Assembly (NCBI RefSeq): GCF_002197845.1
Contig: NZ_NIDE01000007.1
Span: 186,001 to 250,000, forward strand
Direction: 5' to 3'
Length of the DNA stretch: 64,000 bases
Source of the DNA: Fimbriiglobus ruber
Lineage (GTDB): Bacteria; Planctomycetota; Planctomycetia; Gemmatales; Gemmataceae
Shown here: in pieces, positions 18,466 through 28,705 of the stretch
Position numbering within the stretch: the stretch's first letter is position 1
Layout of the letters: every line of letters starts with the position of its first letter
The notes under the pieces: generated by a model
Seen by the model: the letters and a program-made list of their open reading frames with translations, nothing else
Told to the model about the DNA's origin: nothing
Databases searched by the model: none
Program-made: the position numbers and the translations under genes

Positions 18466-18669
18466 ATGGCCCACATAACTCTCGACAGTTTCAGAGTTTG
18501 CGAACGTTCTGGCGAGAGCCATCGCGTGCAGCGGGCCACTACCCTGAACGACGGCGGACTCGTTTTCGAGGACGACAAGCCGAATACGCCCGCCGAGGCG
18601 ATGGCAGCGCTGGAAAAAGGATTGATCAAGCACTTTAACTTTAAGGAAGAAGGGATCGAGATCGATTGA
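18466..18669 (+). CDS. Hypothetical small protein, 67 aa
   Basis: Reads MAHITLDSFRVCERSGESHR and ends KHFNFKEEGIEID. The composition and GC-rich third positions fit a coding gene, but there is no recognised family and no clear ribosome site. It lies between rpsU and the convergent LOG-family gene. Confidence 0.42.
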   Translation: MAHITLDSFRVCERSGESHRVQRATTLNDGGLVFEDDKPNTPAEAMAALEKGLIKHFNFKEEGIEID

Positions 18670-18725
18670 GAGCGTTCCATTCGCACGCGCTTCGATCCGG
18701 TCCTTGGTCCTTACCCATCCGCTCT

Positions 18726-19310
18726 TCACCGCTCGTCCAACTTCGCCCATGCGCCCTCGTCCGGCGGCGGCTGCCACCCATCCAGCGTCGCGAACAGGTC
18801 CGGTATCGTGTCCGCGACGAGCAGGCGCGCGCGGTGCTTGGGCTTGAGGAAGCCCTCGCTCACCATGTGGTCCGCCCACGCGAGTAGCGGGTGGAAGAAG
18901 CCGGCGACGTTCAGCACCACGACCGGCTTGCGGTGGATGCCGAGCTGGGACCAGGTCAGGATCTCGAACAGCTCGTCGCAGGTGCCGTACCCGCCGGGCA
19001 GCGCGACGAACGCGTCCGCCCGGTCGGCCATGATCGCCTTCCGCTCGTGCATGGTGCCGACGACGATCAACTCGGTCGCGCCCGAGTACGCGATCTCGAC
19101 CGCGGAAAGCACGTGCGGGATTACGCCGATCACCTCGCCCCCGGCGGCCGTCGCGGCCGCGGCGACTTCGCCCATCAGGCCGATCCGGCCGCCGCCGAAC
19201 ACCAGCCCCCAGCCCCGGGCCACCAGCGCCCGGCCGACGGCGCGGGCCGTCTCCGCGTGAACTGGGTTCGTTCCCGTGCGGGAGCCGCAAAAGACACAGA
19301 CTCGTTTCAT
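18726..19310 (-). CDS. LOG-family (TIGR00730) nucleotide phosphoribohydrolase-like protein
   Basis: A 194-residue Rossmann-like protein. The start MKRVCVFCGSRTGTNP is the typical nucleotide-binding entry. It has GGGRIGLMG and the signature PGGYGTCDELFEILTW, with the catalytic Glu. LOG proteins remove ribose-5-phosphate from cytokinin nucleotides in plants and act on AMP-like nucleotides in bacteria. Cytoplasmic. The length is normal. The physiological substrate here is not known. Confidence 0.9.
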   Translation of the reverse strand: MKRVCVFCGSRTGTNPVHAETARAVGRALVARGWGLVFGGGRIGLMGEVAAAATAAGGEVIGVIPHVLSAVEIAYSGATELIVVGTMHERKAIMADRADAFVALPGGYGTCDELFEILTWSQLGIHRKPVVVLNVAGFFHPLLAWADHMVSEGFLKPKHRARLLVADTIPDLFATLDGWQPPPDEGAWAKLDER

Positions 19311-19330
19311 GTCACATCATACCGGTCAAG

Positions 19331-19360
19331 CAAAACGCCCGCGGCGATGGCGCCACGGGC
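19331..19360 (-). terminator. Rho-independent terminator of the 19400-20005 gene
   Basis: On the minus strand a 10-bp stem with one G-U pair, arms 19360-19351 and 19346-19337, 4-base loop, followed by GTTTTG. It lies between the end of the exported protein gene and the LOG gene. Confidence 0.65.
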
Positions 19361-19399
19361 GGGGTCGTCGGTCGCGGCGGGCCAGCCGCCGCACGCATG

Positions 19400-20005
19400 T
19401 TACTTGCCTTCGGTGAACTCTTTCAGTTCGAGGACGGCTTCGTTGCCTTCGATGCTGTAGGCCAGCTTGATCGTCCCCTTGCCGGGGGCGAACCAGTACC
19501 GGACGGACGTCTTGGACCCGGCAATCTGGAACTCCGGTCCTTCAACCGCAACCGCTTCAATTTCCTTGTCCGAGACCGGGACTTTGACCTTTTCCTTGTC
19601 GTCCTTGATCGTGAACTCGCCCTTGATGGGGTTGTCCTGGTTGTTGATCTGGATCTTGGAGTCGATCTTCCACTTGGTCCCCTTCGGTTCCGGCTTGCCG
19701 TCCTTGAGGGCCAGGATCTTGACCGGCGGGACGATCTCGCTCTTGTTGATCTTCGACCGGTACACGCCGTCCGACTTGACCTGAATCGTTTCGGACGCGA
19801 CCAGCTTTTCGTTGACCAAGGTGTCGATCGTGGCCCCTTCCGGGGTGACGGCGGACACCTTCATGGTGATCGTCGACTCGCCGACCTTGAACACCCACTT
19901 GGTGTCCTTCTTGAGCGGGTAGTACTCCGTGGAGTTCTGGGCCAGCGCGACGCTGCCGACCAGCACGAAGACCGCCCCGAGTGCCAACCGCACTGACCGC
20001 CGCAT
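19400..20005 (-). CDS. Exported beta-rich protein of unknown function
   Basis: A 201-residue protein with signal peptide MRRSVRLALGAVFVLVGSVALAQ. The mature part is Lys-rich and predicted mainly beta-strand (YPLKKDTKWVFKVGESTITM, KGEFTIKDDKEKVKVPVSDK). It ends LELKEFTEGK. This style of small exported planctomycete protein is frequent. No catalytic motif. Followed by a terminator. Confidence 0.72.
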   Translation of the reverse strand: MRRSVRLALGAVFVLVGSVALAQNSTEYYPLKKDTKWVFKVGESTITMKVSAVTPEGATIDTLVNEKLVASETIQVKSDGVYRSKINKSEIVPPVKILALKDGKPEPKGTKWKIDSKIQINNQDNPIKGEFTIKDDKEKVKVPVSDKEIEAVAVEGPEFQIAGSKTSVRYWFAPGKGTIKLAYSIEGNEAVLELKEFTEGK

Positions 20006-20419
20006 GTGCCGTTCTCCTGTGAGAGAGTTTGTGAACCGGTGTGTCGGGGACCGTCTGCCCCCGCGGGTGGTATGCCGCGGTAATATAGCAACCCTCGCGG
20101 GCGCGGCGAGACCGGGTGTACAACCTCTTACGCCGGCCGGCGGGTCGAGGTTCGGCCGGACACGGCCGCGAGCCGCTACTGTGGCCGGAGATCACCCGGG
20201 CGTATGTCTTCCGGCACCCGGTCCTTGGGGCAAATTCGGGCGAATTTGGAAGCCGTCAAATGGGGTCACAACTCGACCTGTTCCCGGCGGCCCAAGACAC
20301 GAGCCCGAAGAGGCGGTTGCGAGCCGTTTTTTGGGGCGATTGTCGGAAAGCATGGCGGATGTTACACTTGGCCCGTTTCGGTTCGGAGGTGGGGCAACTT
20401 GCGCCTGGAGGCGAAGGCG
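20006..20419. other. Intergenic, 414 bp
   Basis: Divergent promoter region between the exported protein and the next plus-strand gene. An open frame runs through part of it but lacks coding character. No repeat or RNA gene seen. Confidence 0.4.
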
Positions 20420-21205
20420 ATGGAAAGTCGGCTTATCAGGCACTTCGAGCCGGACGCAGACAGACTCGCCGTGATCAAAGATTGCATTGATGATTACCCC
20501 ACAGAGGACCCGGAGGCGGAGTGGCCGTGCGGTATCTTGTCCAAACGAACCGTCGTCTACGGCAGCGGCGCGATCGCCCGCCAGGGCGATCCGTTGCGGC
20601 ACAACATCGACCCAGATGAGTTGGCTCTCTGTCGTCGATTGGCTGTGGAAGCAGATGTGTTACTCAAGGACATCGGCTTGGGACTGCGTTCTGAATCTCA
20701 CCAAGACTACCGTGGGTTCTACATCGCGGCAAACGCGGACGAGTCGGTCTCCGAGAAGATCGACGCAGAGTTGATTCGATCCAAGTTCGGTGGCACGATC
20801 TTCCCTCCGGCAGTCGTCTTGATCGACAGGCTCGGGGAGGAAAGCGAGTGGTGGCCGAGCATTCTTCAGTCCGCTGAGATTGTCGCGGAAGACGAAGAGG
20901 CCGATCGTGAAATGAGGGCAGGATGGAAAAAGTCGGGCGTGTTGCCCGAAGGTGCCTCCGACGAGCCGGACGAGGCTCTATTCCTCGATCGCTGGCGGGC
21001 AATGCTCCGTTGGTTCCGGGAGACGCCGCAGTTCCGAGATACCGCCTTCGTGGCCATCGGCGATTACGATCATTTTCATCAGCTACCGCGGGACCAATAT
21101 CCGCCGGGAACGAAGATGATCCCGTGTACATTCCCGCGGCTCTTCCTGGGTTTGACCACGGGTGGTAGTTTGGTGGGCCTGTTCGGGTCGGTGGGCGAAA
21201 CGTGA
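20420..21205 (+). CDS. Hypothetical protein, 261 aa
   Basis: Starts MESRLIRHFEPDADRLAVIK and ends LTTGGSLVGLFGSVGET. It is acidic and soluble, without membrane segments. A frame continues upstream to 20204, but its composition changes there, so the ATG at 20420 is used. No family recognised; it lies convergent to prfA. Confidence 0.55.
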   Translation: MESRLIRHFEPDADRLAVIKDCIDDYPTEDPEAEWPCGILSKRTVVYGSGAIARQGDPLRHNIDPDELALCRRLAVEADVLLKDIGLGLRSESHQDYRGFYIAANADESVSEKIDAELIRSKFGGTIFPPAVVLIDRLGEESEWWPSILQSAEIVAEDEEADREMRAGWKKSGVLPEGASDEPDEALFLDRWRAMLRWFRETPQFRDTAFVAIGDYDHFHQLPRDQYPPGTKMIPCTFPRLFLGLTTGGSLVGLFGSVGET

Positions 21206-21248
21206 AAGTCTCAGGTGGCGCAGGCTGGCCGAAACTGGCCGGAGTGCC

Positions 21249-22325
<1,077 letters not shown>

Positions 22326-22551
22326 GACAGAACGGCTCCGAGTCCGAAGTACGAGAATTTGAAACGGGTGTACGGCAAATGATCTGCGGCCGAAATCACC
22401 CGCGCTAATGGCGAAATGCGACTCGTTCTTCGGGCTCAGGGCGAACGTTCTTGAAGGCTTGCATGACACTATCGCGTAGGCGGTCTGAGGGGGACGAATC
22501 TGCGACTATTTGAAGAGTGGTCGGCTTCCGCGAGCCGATGAACGTAGACCC

Positions 22552-22773
22552 TCACAGGTCGCGTTCGAGTTCGCTTCGAATGTCCGCCCAGGAATGCCCG
22601 GTGTCCTGATCGGCGGACCGTCGGTCGAGTTCCGCCGCGAAGTCGGCATCGTCGAGCGCCCAGTCCAAGCCGTCGGCCCGGACGCTGTCGAGAATCCGCG
22701 CGGCCAATTCCAGTCGCTCGCTTTCCGCGAGCGACTGGCTCTCCTGCCAAACCGCTTCGGCCGTCTTTGACAT
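22552..22773 (-). CDS. Addiction-module antidote-like protein (TIGR02574-like), orphan
   Basis: A 73-residue protein reading MSKTAEAVWQESQSLAESER then LAARILDSV, the helical pattern of the putative addiction-module component family, whose partner is normally a RelE/ParE toxin directly downstream. No intact toxin follows. The stretch 22552-22470 reads VYVHRLAEAD in one frame, faintly toxin-like but far too short. It is probably an orphan or decayed module. Confidence 0.65.
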   Translation of the reverse strand: MSKTAEAVWQESQSLAESERLELAARILDSVRADGLDWALDDADFAAELDRRSADQDTGHSWADIRSELERDL

Positions 22774-22856
22774 GGGCTTTGCCCCCTACGACCGCCATCG
22801 TTTTTTCACAAAACCATATCGTTGGCTTCGCGAAACGTGATCAGCGAGGCTCGAGG

Positions 22857-23171
22857 CTACTTCTTCTCGGTCGGGGTCGCGGCCGGGACGGCGGCTTGTT
22901 CGCCCGCCTTGCCCTTCTGGCCGTAAGACCCGCGTTGGAACTTCTTCTGGAACTTCTCGACGCGGCCGGTGATGTCCAGCAACTTCATTTTACCCGTGAA
23001 GAACGGGTGCGACGCGCTGGAAATTTCGACGCGGTAGAGCGGGTATTCTTTGCCGTCCTCCCACTGGATCGTTTCGTCGCACGCGACGGTCGAGCTGGAG
23101 AGGAACTTGAAGTTAGCCCCGTGGTCCAAAAATACGACCGGGCGGTACGCGGGGTGAATGCCCTTCTTCAT
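22857..23171 (-). CDS. rpmE2: 50S ribosomal protein bL31, type B
   Basis: A 104-residue protein starting [20 protein letters not shown], the type B bL31 entry. It lacks the CxxC zinc pair found in type A proteins. [21 protein letters not shown] and the [13 protein letters not shown] block are conserved. The C-terminal 20 residues form an Ala/Lys extension. The frame is open upstream to 23399, but homology begins at the ATG at 23171. Confidence 0.93.
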   Translation of the reverse strand: MKKGIHPAYRPVVFLDHGANFKFLSSSTVACDETIQWEDGKEYPLYRVEISSASHPFFTGKMKLLDITGRVEKFQKKFQRGSYGQKGKAGEQAAVPAATPTEKK

Positions 23172-23268
23172 GGCCAATGTCCTTGCAGATGGTCTGGTGA
23201 CAGACTGTGAATTGTAGAAACGACGCTCGGAGCCGACAAGACAGCCGCGAGAGGATCGACCAGCCCCG

Positions 23269-23306
23269 GGTACGCTACGCGAACGCCGGGGTTCGCGTAG
23301 CGTACC
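23269..23306. repeat. Palindrome with 15-bp perfect arms
   Basis: GGTACGCTACGCGAA at 23269-23283 and its complement at 23292-23306, loop CGCCGGGG. It lies between rpmE2 and tRNA-Asn. It resembles the other long intergenic palindromes in the chromosomal part (8992, 14227). Confidence 0.85.
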
Positions 23307-23401
23307 TCGGGCCGGTTGAGTTACGGGCCGCGAAAGCCGGATTGCTCTCTTGTACGCGCGGGGGCCGTCTTCTATAAAAGTGATGCCGACGAACGGCATA
23401 T

Positions 23402-23473
23402 TCCCCTGTAGCTCAGCGGTAGAGCAGCCGGCTGTTAACCGGCGGGTCGTAGGTTCGAATCCTACCGGGGGAG
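23402..23473 (+). tRNA. tRNA-Asn (anticodon GTT)
   Basis: A 72-base cloverleaf. The acceptor arm is TCCCCTG (23402-23408) paired with CGGGGGA (23466-23472), discriminator G. The anticodon stem GCCGG/CCGGC encloses the loop CTGTTAA. The T arm is GTAGG-TTCGAAT-CCTAC. CCA is not encoded. The integrase gene begins 178 bases downstream, so this tRNA is the likely integration target of the following element. Confidence 0.96.
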
Positions 23474-23517
23474 CTTCTCACGTCGAAATATCGATCGTCA
23501 CAAACGGTTATCGGATC

Positions 23518-23549
23518 AGGCACTTGCGACAGACCGCAAGTGCCTTTTT
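23518..23549 (+). terminator. Rho-independent terminator after tRNA-Asn
   Basis: An 11-bp perfect stem AGGCACTTGCG (23518-23528) / CGCAAGTGCCT (23535-23545), 6-base loop, followed by a run of five T. Confidence 0.87.
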
Positions 23550-23650
23550 CGTTGCGCCCCGCGGATCGGGTGGGCACAGGGTGGGCAGTGCTGGGCTCAC
23601 GTCGGGCTCACATCGCTGGACCCACTCCGAACAATTCCGCGGGGTGTTCG

Positions 23651-24889
23651 ATGGCCTGGCTCGAAACCAAAGGCGATGTGTTCCGCATCCGCTTCCGGTA
23701 CACCGGCGGCAAGCATCTTCTGGCTTTACACACGTCGGATAAGCGCGAGGCGGACGACGCCCTGGCCCGCTTCGGGGCAAACCTCCGCCTCATCGAGCGG
23801 GGTATCATCGATCCGCCACCCGAAGGCGCCGACCTCGGCGTTTACATCGTTTCGGGCGGAAAGCACGTCGAGAACCCGACCCACGTCGTACGCCCCAACC
23901 GACCGACCCTCGCTACCCTCTTTGACCGCTATGTGGCCGAGTTTCCGAAAGCCGCGAAGGAACCGAGTACGCGGAAGACCGAAGCCATCCACATCGCCCA
24001 TCTGCGTCGCTTACTAGATACCGGCTTGCCATTGGTCGACGTCACGTCGCGGACCATTCAGGGCTATATCGATGCCCGCTCTCAGGAAATGGGTCGGCGA
24101 AATAAGCCGGTTCGCAGTAAAACGGTCAAGAAGGAACTCGGCACGTTCTCCACGGTCTGGAACAAGTGGGGGATTCCGCAGGGGCTGGTCGCCACGAAAG
24201 CCCCGGTGACCAATCTGACTTATCCCAAAGAAACGGCCAAACCGCCGTTCCAAACCCGCGATCAGATCGAGCGCCAGATCGGTCGGTGTCATCCGACCAA
24301 GGAAGAGCAAGCCGAATTGTGGTCCGGGTTGTTCTTGACACTGCCCGAGATCGAAGAAGTCCTAGATTTCGTTCGCAACAAGCGGTGTCCGCCCTACGTC
24401 TACCCGATGTTCGTGTTCGCGGCCCACACCGGAGCTCGCCGCAGTGAGATCCGGCGAACCCGGGTCACCGACATCGATTTCACCGAGAAAACGATCCTGA
24501 TCCGAGAGAAGAAGAAGGATCATAGTAAAGAGGAGACCTACCGGACGGTCCCGCTAACCCCCAGGCTTGCGGAGGCCATGCAAGATTGGTTCAAACGTCA
24601 CCCGGGTGGAGCGTATGCGATCTGCACCACGTTCAAGAATGCGATCGCTGACCACCGTGCGACCGAGATGTTCCGTCACGCCGTCCACGGCTCGAAATGG
24701 GCCGTGTTGCCCGGGTGGCACTGCTTCCGGCACAGTTTCATCTCGAACTGCGTCGCGAAAGGCGTCGACCAGCGGCTGATCGATCACTGGGTCGGCCATA
24801 CGACGGAGGAAATGCGGAAGCGGTATTCGCACCTGCTGCCGGCCGCATCACAGACCGCGTTACTGTCGGTGTTTGGTACAAAGGAGTGA
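23651..24889 (+). CDS. Tyrosine recombinase / integrase
   Basis: A 412-residue phage-type integrase. The N-terminus (MAWLETKGDVFRIRFRYTGG) is an AP2-like arm-binding region, followed by a core-binding domain (about 85-210). The catalytic residues are Arg263 (HTGARRSEI), His357 and Arg360 (HCFRHSF), His383 (HWVGH) and nucleophile Tyr392 (MRKRYSHL). It lies just downstream of tRNA-Asn, the typical place for the integrase of a genomic island. It most probably drives integration and excision of the plasmid-like element that follows. Confidence 0.93.
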   Translation: MAWLETKGDVFRIRFRYTGGKHLLALHTSDKREADDALARFGANLRLIERGIIDPPPEGADLGVYIVSGGKHVENPTHVVRPNRPTLATLFDRYVAEFPKAAKEPSTRKTEAIHIAHLRRLLDTGLPLVDVTSRTIQGYIDARSQEMGRRNKPVRSKTVKKELGTFSTVWNKWGIPQGLVATKAPVTNLTYPKETAKPPFQTRDQIERQIGRCHPTKEEQAELWSGLFLTLPEIEEVLDFVRNKRCPPYVYPMFVFAAHTGARRSEIRRTRVTDIDFTEKTILIREKKKDHSKEETYRTVPLTPRLAEAMQDWFKRHPGGAYAICTTFKNAIADHRATEMFRHAVHGSKWAVLPGWHCFRHSFISNCVAKGVDQRLIDHWVGHTTEEMRKRYSHLLPAASQTALLSVFGTKE

Positions 24890-25280
24890 CTTCGCTGCTA
24901 TTTCGTCCACTCGTTGTCTTTCCGCACGACCGTCATTCGAATTCGCAGACCTCACCCTCGGACGACGGTCGATTGCCAGATCGGTTGACGAGACGTAACA
25001 CCCTCCGGTGCAGGGGAAGGACACGACGAGTGGGGATCTGGAATCCACACCTGCGGCCGACCGCCAGACCCCTAATGTCGGCCATGAGCGGACTTCTGCT
25101 GGCGGCCGTGGGAACATCCTCGAAAGAGCCTGCCGGGCATGCCGTCCCAAAAAGCTGCTGATCCATAGGATGAATCCGTCGTGCATCTGTGTCCCGCTAC
25201 AATCGGGTGTATTCTGGCTACGGGCTGCTGCCTCGGCTCTGGTGTCTTGGTGTTTCTCGGGCGGCGCAGGAGCTCTACCG
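24890..25280. other. Intergenic, 391 bp
   Basis: Between the integrase and the Septu-like ATPase. Open frames cross it on both strands, but none looks coding. An AGGAG ribosome site at its end serves the ATPase. No tRNA-like attachment repeat seen. Confidence 0.4.
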
Positions 25281-26612
25281 ATGTTCATTGAAAAGTTATC
25301 ATTGCGAAACGTCCGGACATTTCTCGATAACGAACTGATTTTTCTGCATCCTGAAACGACGTTTCGGACCCGCAAACAGAAGGTCGTACCGCGCTCCCCT
25401 ACGGCCAAACTGCTTCCAAAGCCAAAGCTGACGAACGTGAACCTCCTACTGGGGGATAATGCTTCGGGAAAAACCACTGTTCTTCAATCGATTGCCCTAT
25501 CCTCGCTGGGTCCCGCGGCCCGCGAATCGCAGATCGGATTTCGGCCGTTCGTGCGGGTTAACTCTCCTTCCGATCCTCCCCGGCAACCGGACGAACGCAA
25601 CCGCGCCTTCGTCACCTCGTCTTTTTTGCTACACAGTCAGGACTATACATCGCGAACACAACTGAACTATCAACCGGGGGAACGAGTCGAGGGTCGTATC
25701 CGCATCCACAAGGAAGGAGAATTGGAGAGCATCCATTTTGTGCCGCCCGGGCAAGACGATGACTTGTGGCAGCCTGTGTACCGCAGCAGTAATGACTCAT
25801 TTTTCTGCGTCGCATACGGTGCGACCCGCCGTGTTGACCTCGATCAGGCGGGGGGGCAGGGGCCTTTCGGGAAGACGTCGTTCCTTCGTGGCCAGCGCGT
25901 ACAAAGCGTGTTTCAGGAAGCGTACCAGTTATATCCTCTGCAGTACTGGCTGCCTGCTTTGAAAGGCACGAATCGGAAACGATTCAAGCAGATAATTAAA
26001 ATTCTCAGCCATCTTCTCAAGAGCGGTTCCTACTCATTTGACGGTAAAATGCGCGAGGATGAATACGTCTTTTCGAGAGGCGGCACGGCGATCAAGTTTC
26101 AGAACCTCTCGGATGGTTACCGGGCCTTCATCGGTTGGGTGGCAGACCTCTTGTATCACATGTCGTTCGCCTGTCCGCCAGACAAGAGCCTTTTGGAAAT
26201 GCAAGGCGTCGTCATGGTCGACGAGATCGATCTCCACCTTCATCCACGTTGGCAGATGAAAGTTGTCCGTACTATAGCGAAGACGTTCCCGAACCTGCAA
26301 TTCATCTTTACATCGCACAGCCCGCTCGTTGCCAGCAGCCTGGAATGGATGAATATCATTACGCTCAAAACTTCACCAACGAGAAACGTTACAAAGGACC
26401 GACGCTTCAGTGAAGGCATTCATGGCTTAGACGCCGATCAAGTGCTGATCTCCAATTTCTTCGGACTGGCGACCACGCGGACAGACGAGAAAGCGAGCAG
26501 GCTGGATCGCCTCACGGAAAGAGCCCGTGAAGGTGATGATGAGGCTGCCAAGAAGGTGATCGAAGAGTTGGCGACGGGTTCGGAGGATGAGGAATGGTCC
26601 GATTCCCAATAA
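25281..26612 (+). CDS. Septu-like defence ATPase (PtuA type)
   Basis: A 443-residue ABC/SMC-like AAA ATPase. Walker A is GDNASGKT (58-65), the signature is NLSDGYRAF (275-283), Walker B is VVMVDEIDLHLHPRW (310-324), and a SHSPLVAS switch follows. In Septu systems PtuA forms a complex with the HNH nuclease PtuB and restricts phage. The next gene encodes that nuclease and overlaps by 19 bases. The start ATG at 25281 has AGGAG nine bases upstream; the frame further upstream is not coding-like. Confidence 0.85.
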   Translation: MFIEKLSLRNVRTFLDNELIFLHPETTFRTRKQKVVPRSPTAKLLPKPKLTNVNLLLGDNASGKTTVLQSIALSSLGPAARESQIGFRPFVRVNSPSDPPRQPDERNRAFVTSSFLLHSQDYTSRTQLNYQPGERVEGRIRIHKEGELESIHFVPPGQDDDLWQPVYRSSNDSFFCVAYGATRRVDLDQAGGQGPFGKTSFLRGQRVQSVFQEAYQLYPLQYWLPALKGTNRKRFKQIIKILSHLLKSGSYSFDGKMREDEYVFSRGGTAIKFQNLSDGYRAFIGWVADLLYHMSFACPPDKSLLEMQGVVMVDEIDLHLHPRWQMKVVRTIAKTFPNLQFIFTSHSPLVASSLEWMNIITLKTSPTRNVTKDRRFSEGIHGLDADQVLISNFFGLATTRTDEKASRLDRLTERAREGDDEAAKKVIEELATGSEDEEWSDSQ

Positions 26613-27493
26613 CCCTGGTCAATCTCCAGGCGAAAATCAACACGGTGGACAACACCTGGCTTACGCGGGCAGCTACCCAGACCGCGGCCATCGCGGCAGG
26701 AACCGCGTTTCCGATGTTCCCGGGTTTCTGGTCAGACATTAAAGAAGTCTACATGGAGCTGCAGGGATCCAAATGCGCCTACTGCGAGAAGTGGCTTGAA
26801 GACGAGAGGATAGAGCATGATGTAGAGCACTTTCGGCCTAAGAACCCCGTTCGTCCATGGAAAATTCCCGCGGACATCGCACGGCTCGGGATCGTGGTTC
26901 AGCAGCCGGTGACCGGTACCGAACCTGGCTATCGTTTCTTTGCATATAATCCGCTCAATTACGCCAGTGCGTGCAAGACGTGTAACACGATCCTCAAGAA
27001 GAATTACTTCCCGATCGCTGGCATTCGTGATTCTGACGCGGTGGATCCGGCGGCAGTAGGTGGCGAACAGGCGTTCCTGATCTATCCGATCGGGGACATC
27101 GATGCGGATCCTGAAACGCTCATTGAGTTTAGTGGGTTGAATCCGCAGGCACGGTCTCCTAGTGGGCGAGATAAACTCCGCGCGGCTGTCACCATCAAGA
27201 TCTTCCGCCTGGACGACTGGCGTAAAGGTAAGGAACTAAACAAGGACAGGGCTGAGTTCATCGAAAAACTGTTCTGGGCACTTCGTCTCCGCGACAATCC
27301 ATCAAGCTCAGTCGACGAGGTCGACGCCGCGAACCAAGCGATCAAGCGTCTAACCGGGCGAAAGTTTCGCCATGCCAACTGCCTTAGATCATACAGAAGA
27401 CTGTGGGAAACGAACCGCCTTGAAGCAGAAGCGATCGCGGCGCGGGTTCGCAAGTTCCTTAGGTCATCTTCAAAGAGGCGCAGAGGAAGATGA
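26594..27493 (+). CDS. HNH endonuclease, Septu PtuB type
   Basis: A 299-residue nuclease. Zinc and catalytic motifs are CAYC (61-64), EHDVEHFRPK (74-83, with the HNH histidines) and CKTCN (127-131), the four-cysteine HNH form found in PtuB. A helical, basic C-terminal part follows (ends RRRGR). The gene overlaps the ATPase by 19 bases, so the two are translationally coupled. Role by family: cleavage of invading or host nucleic acid when the ATPase senses phage infection. Confidence 0.85.
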   Translation: MVRFPITLVNLQAKINTVDNTWLTRAATQTAAIAAGTAFPMFPGFWSDIKEVYMELQGSKCAYCEKWLEDERIEHDVEHFRPKNPVRPWKIPADIARLGIVVQQPVTGTEPGYRFFAYNPLNYASACKTCNTILKKNYFPIAGIRDSDAVDPAAVGGEQAFLIYPIGDIDADPETLIEFSGLNPQARSPSGRDKLRAAVTIKIFRLDDWRKGKELNKDRAEFIEKLFWALRLRDNPSSSVDEVDAANQAIKRLTGRKFRHANCLRSYRRLWETNRLEAEAIAARVRKFLRSSSKRRRGR

Positions 27494-27700
27494 TTACAGA
27501 TATACCCATTCCGTAGCCGTTCAGGGCCAGTTGCGGATTGCGACGGCGGTGTTCTTGATGAGCATGGCGATGCCGATCACCCGACTGATGACGGGCAAGC
27601 GATAGCCGGACATATTGCCTATGACTACGAGTGCAGTGTCGGGAATACTCTGCTATGGCTATCACTTTGTTTGGCCGTACTCACTCGAAGCATCTGTGCG

Positions 27701-28705
27701 TTAATCAAAAAGACCTGTCCCTGGCTTTGCAATAATCTTCTTCTTTGCCTTCCGAATCTTCAGAGGGCAAATAACCGCAGCAACCGCATTTTCCCTCTTG
27801 GCTCCAAGCTCGTCATCGGGAGTCCAAAGGGGAATAGCCCAAATGCGATACGTCCCGGAAGCCTGGCCTAAATCGAGATGATGCTCTCCCTCCGTCGGTC
27901 GTCCCGTGGAAGCCGCTGCGTAAATCGGCCCGTCGCGTTCGACCGATTTGTCTTTGGGGAGGAAGAGCCCCTCGATGATGAATGTCGGACTCGGCACGCA
28001 ATACTCGATCCGTAGTTTCAAAGCGTCACGGACTTCCTCGGCGGCACTGATGCCGAACAAGTTGGTCTGATCTTCTCTGCCGACGGTTCCGTGCTGAGTC
28101 GGTTTAAGCTTCCATGAGAAAAAAACGGCCGTCACCGAAAACGGATTCCTCTCGGCGTATCGACGCACCGTGGCTTCGCGCGAGGCTCGGTACGTCGACG
28201 CGAGGTCCGACAATCCTTGGGCCGAGGACACGGCTGCCGCATCCTTTGAGAACCACGGGTCTGGCAACAGCAACTCGGCCGCCGCGACATCGCAGAGCAT
28301 CTCCAGAAAATCGTCGGGATTACTCCTGTCGCGATACCGGGCGTCGGTACGGCACCACGCTTTCGTCGTGTAGTCCGGGAAGAACGTATGGCTGATCTCG
28401 TGGGCAACGCTAAACCTCAGTCGGGTCTCGGGGCGATCCGGATTCACCCGCATCGTGACTCCACCCCGGCCATCCGGCACCAACTCTGCGTCGGGGCTAT
28501 GTACCGGCAATTCGTCGCTGCGTTGAATGCCTCTCAAACTGGCGAGTACATCCACGTTGATCGGCATCGTCGGTTCGCCGAACATGGCGGCCTGCAGGGC
28601 GATCAGTTCTTTCGCTTTGGCACGGATCGCAGCTGGCGCATCGGCAGCGCCCGTCGAGCGAACTAGTTCGTCGATCAGGGCCCCGGTTGTACGAGTGGGC
28701 TGCAT
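27701..28705 (-). CDS. ImmA/IrrE-family metallopeptidase, first copy (CapP-like)
   Basis: A 334-residue protein with the zinc motif HEISH (102-106) and a downstream metal-binding Glu region (DDFLEMLCDVAAAELLLP). ImmA/IrrE proteases cleave partner HTH repressors. The gene is fused in reading to the upstream HTH gene by a TGATG overlap, and the pair is divergent from the ubiquitin-like operon that starts at 29279. That layout resembles CapH-CapP control of CBASS operons. The C-terminal 130 residues (beta-rich, DQTNLFGISAAEEVRD onward) may sense the inducing signal. Confidence 0.85.
   Translation of the reverse strand: MQPTRTTGALIDELVRSTGAADAPAAIRAKAKELIALQAAMFGEPTMPINVDVLASLRGIQRSDELPVHSPDAELVPDGRGGVTMRVNPDRPETRLRFSVAHEISHTFFPDYTTKAWCRTDARYRDRSNPDDFLEMLCDVAAAELLLPDPWFSKDAAAVSSAQGLSDLASTYRASREATVRRYAERNPFSVTAVFFSWKLKPTQHGTVGREDQTNLFGISAAEEVRDALKLRIEYCVPSPTFIIEGLFLPKDKSVERDGPIYAAASTGRPTEGEHHLDLGQASGTYRIWAIPLWTPDDELGAKRENAVAAVICPLKIRKAKKKIIAKPGTGLFD

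Noticed and set aside
22470-22551. RelE/ParE toxin after the antidote-like gene
   Set aside because: Only a short VYVHRLAEAD-like stretch is present; too short and not supported by other toxin motifs.
24890-25280. Attachment-site copy near the integrase
   Set aside because: No repeat of the tRNA-Asn 3' end was found here or elsewhere in the window by eye.
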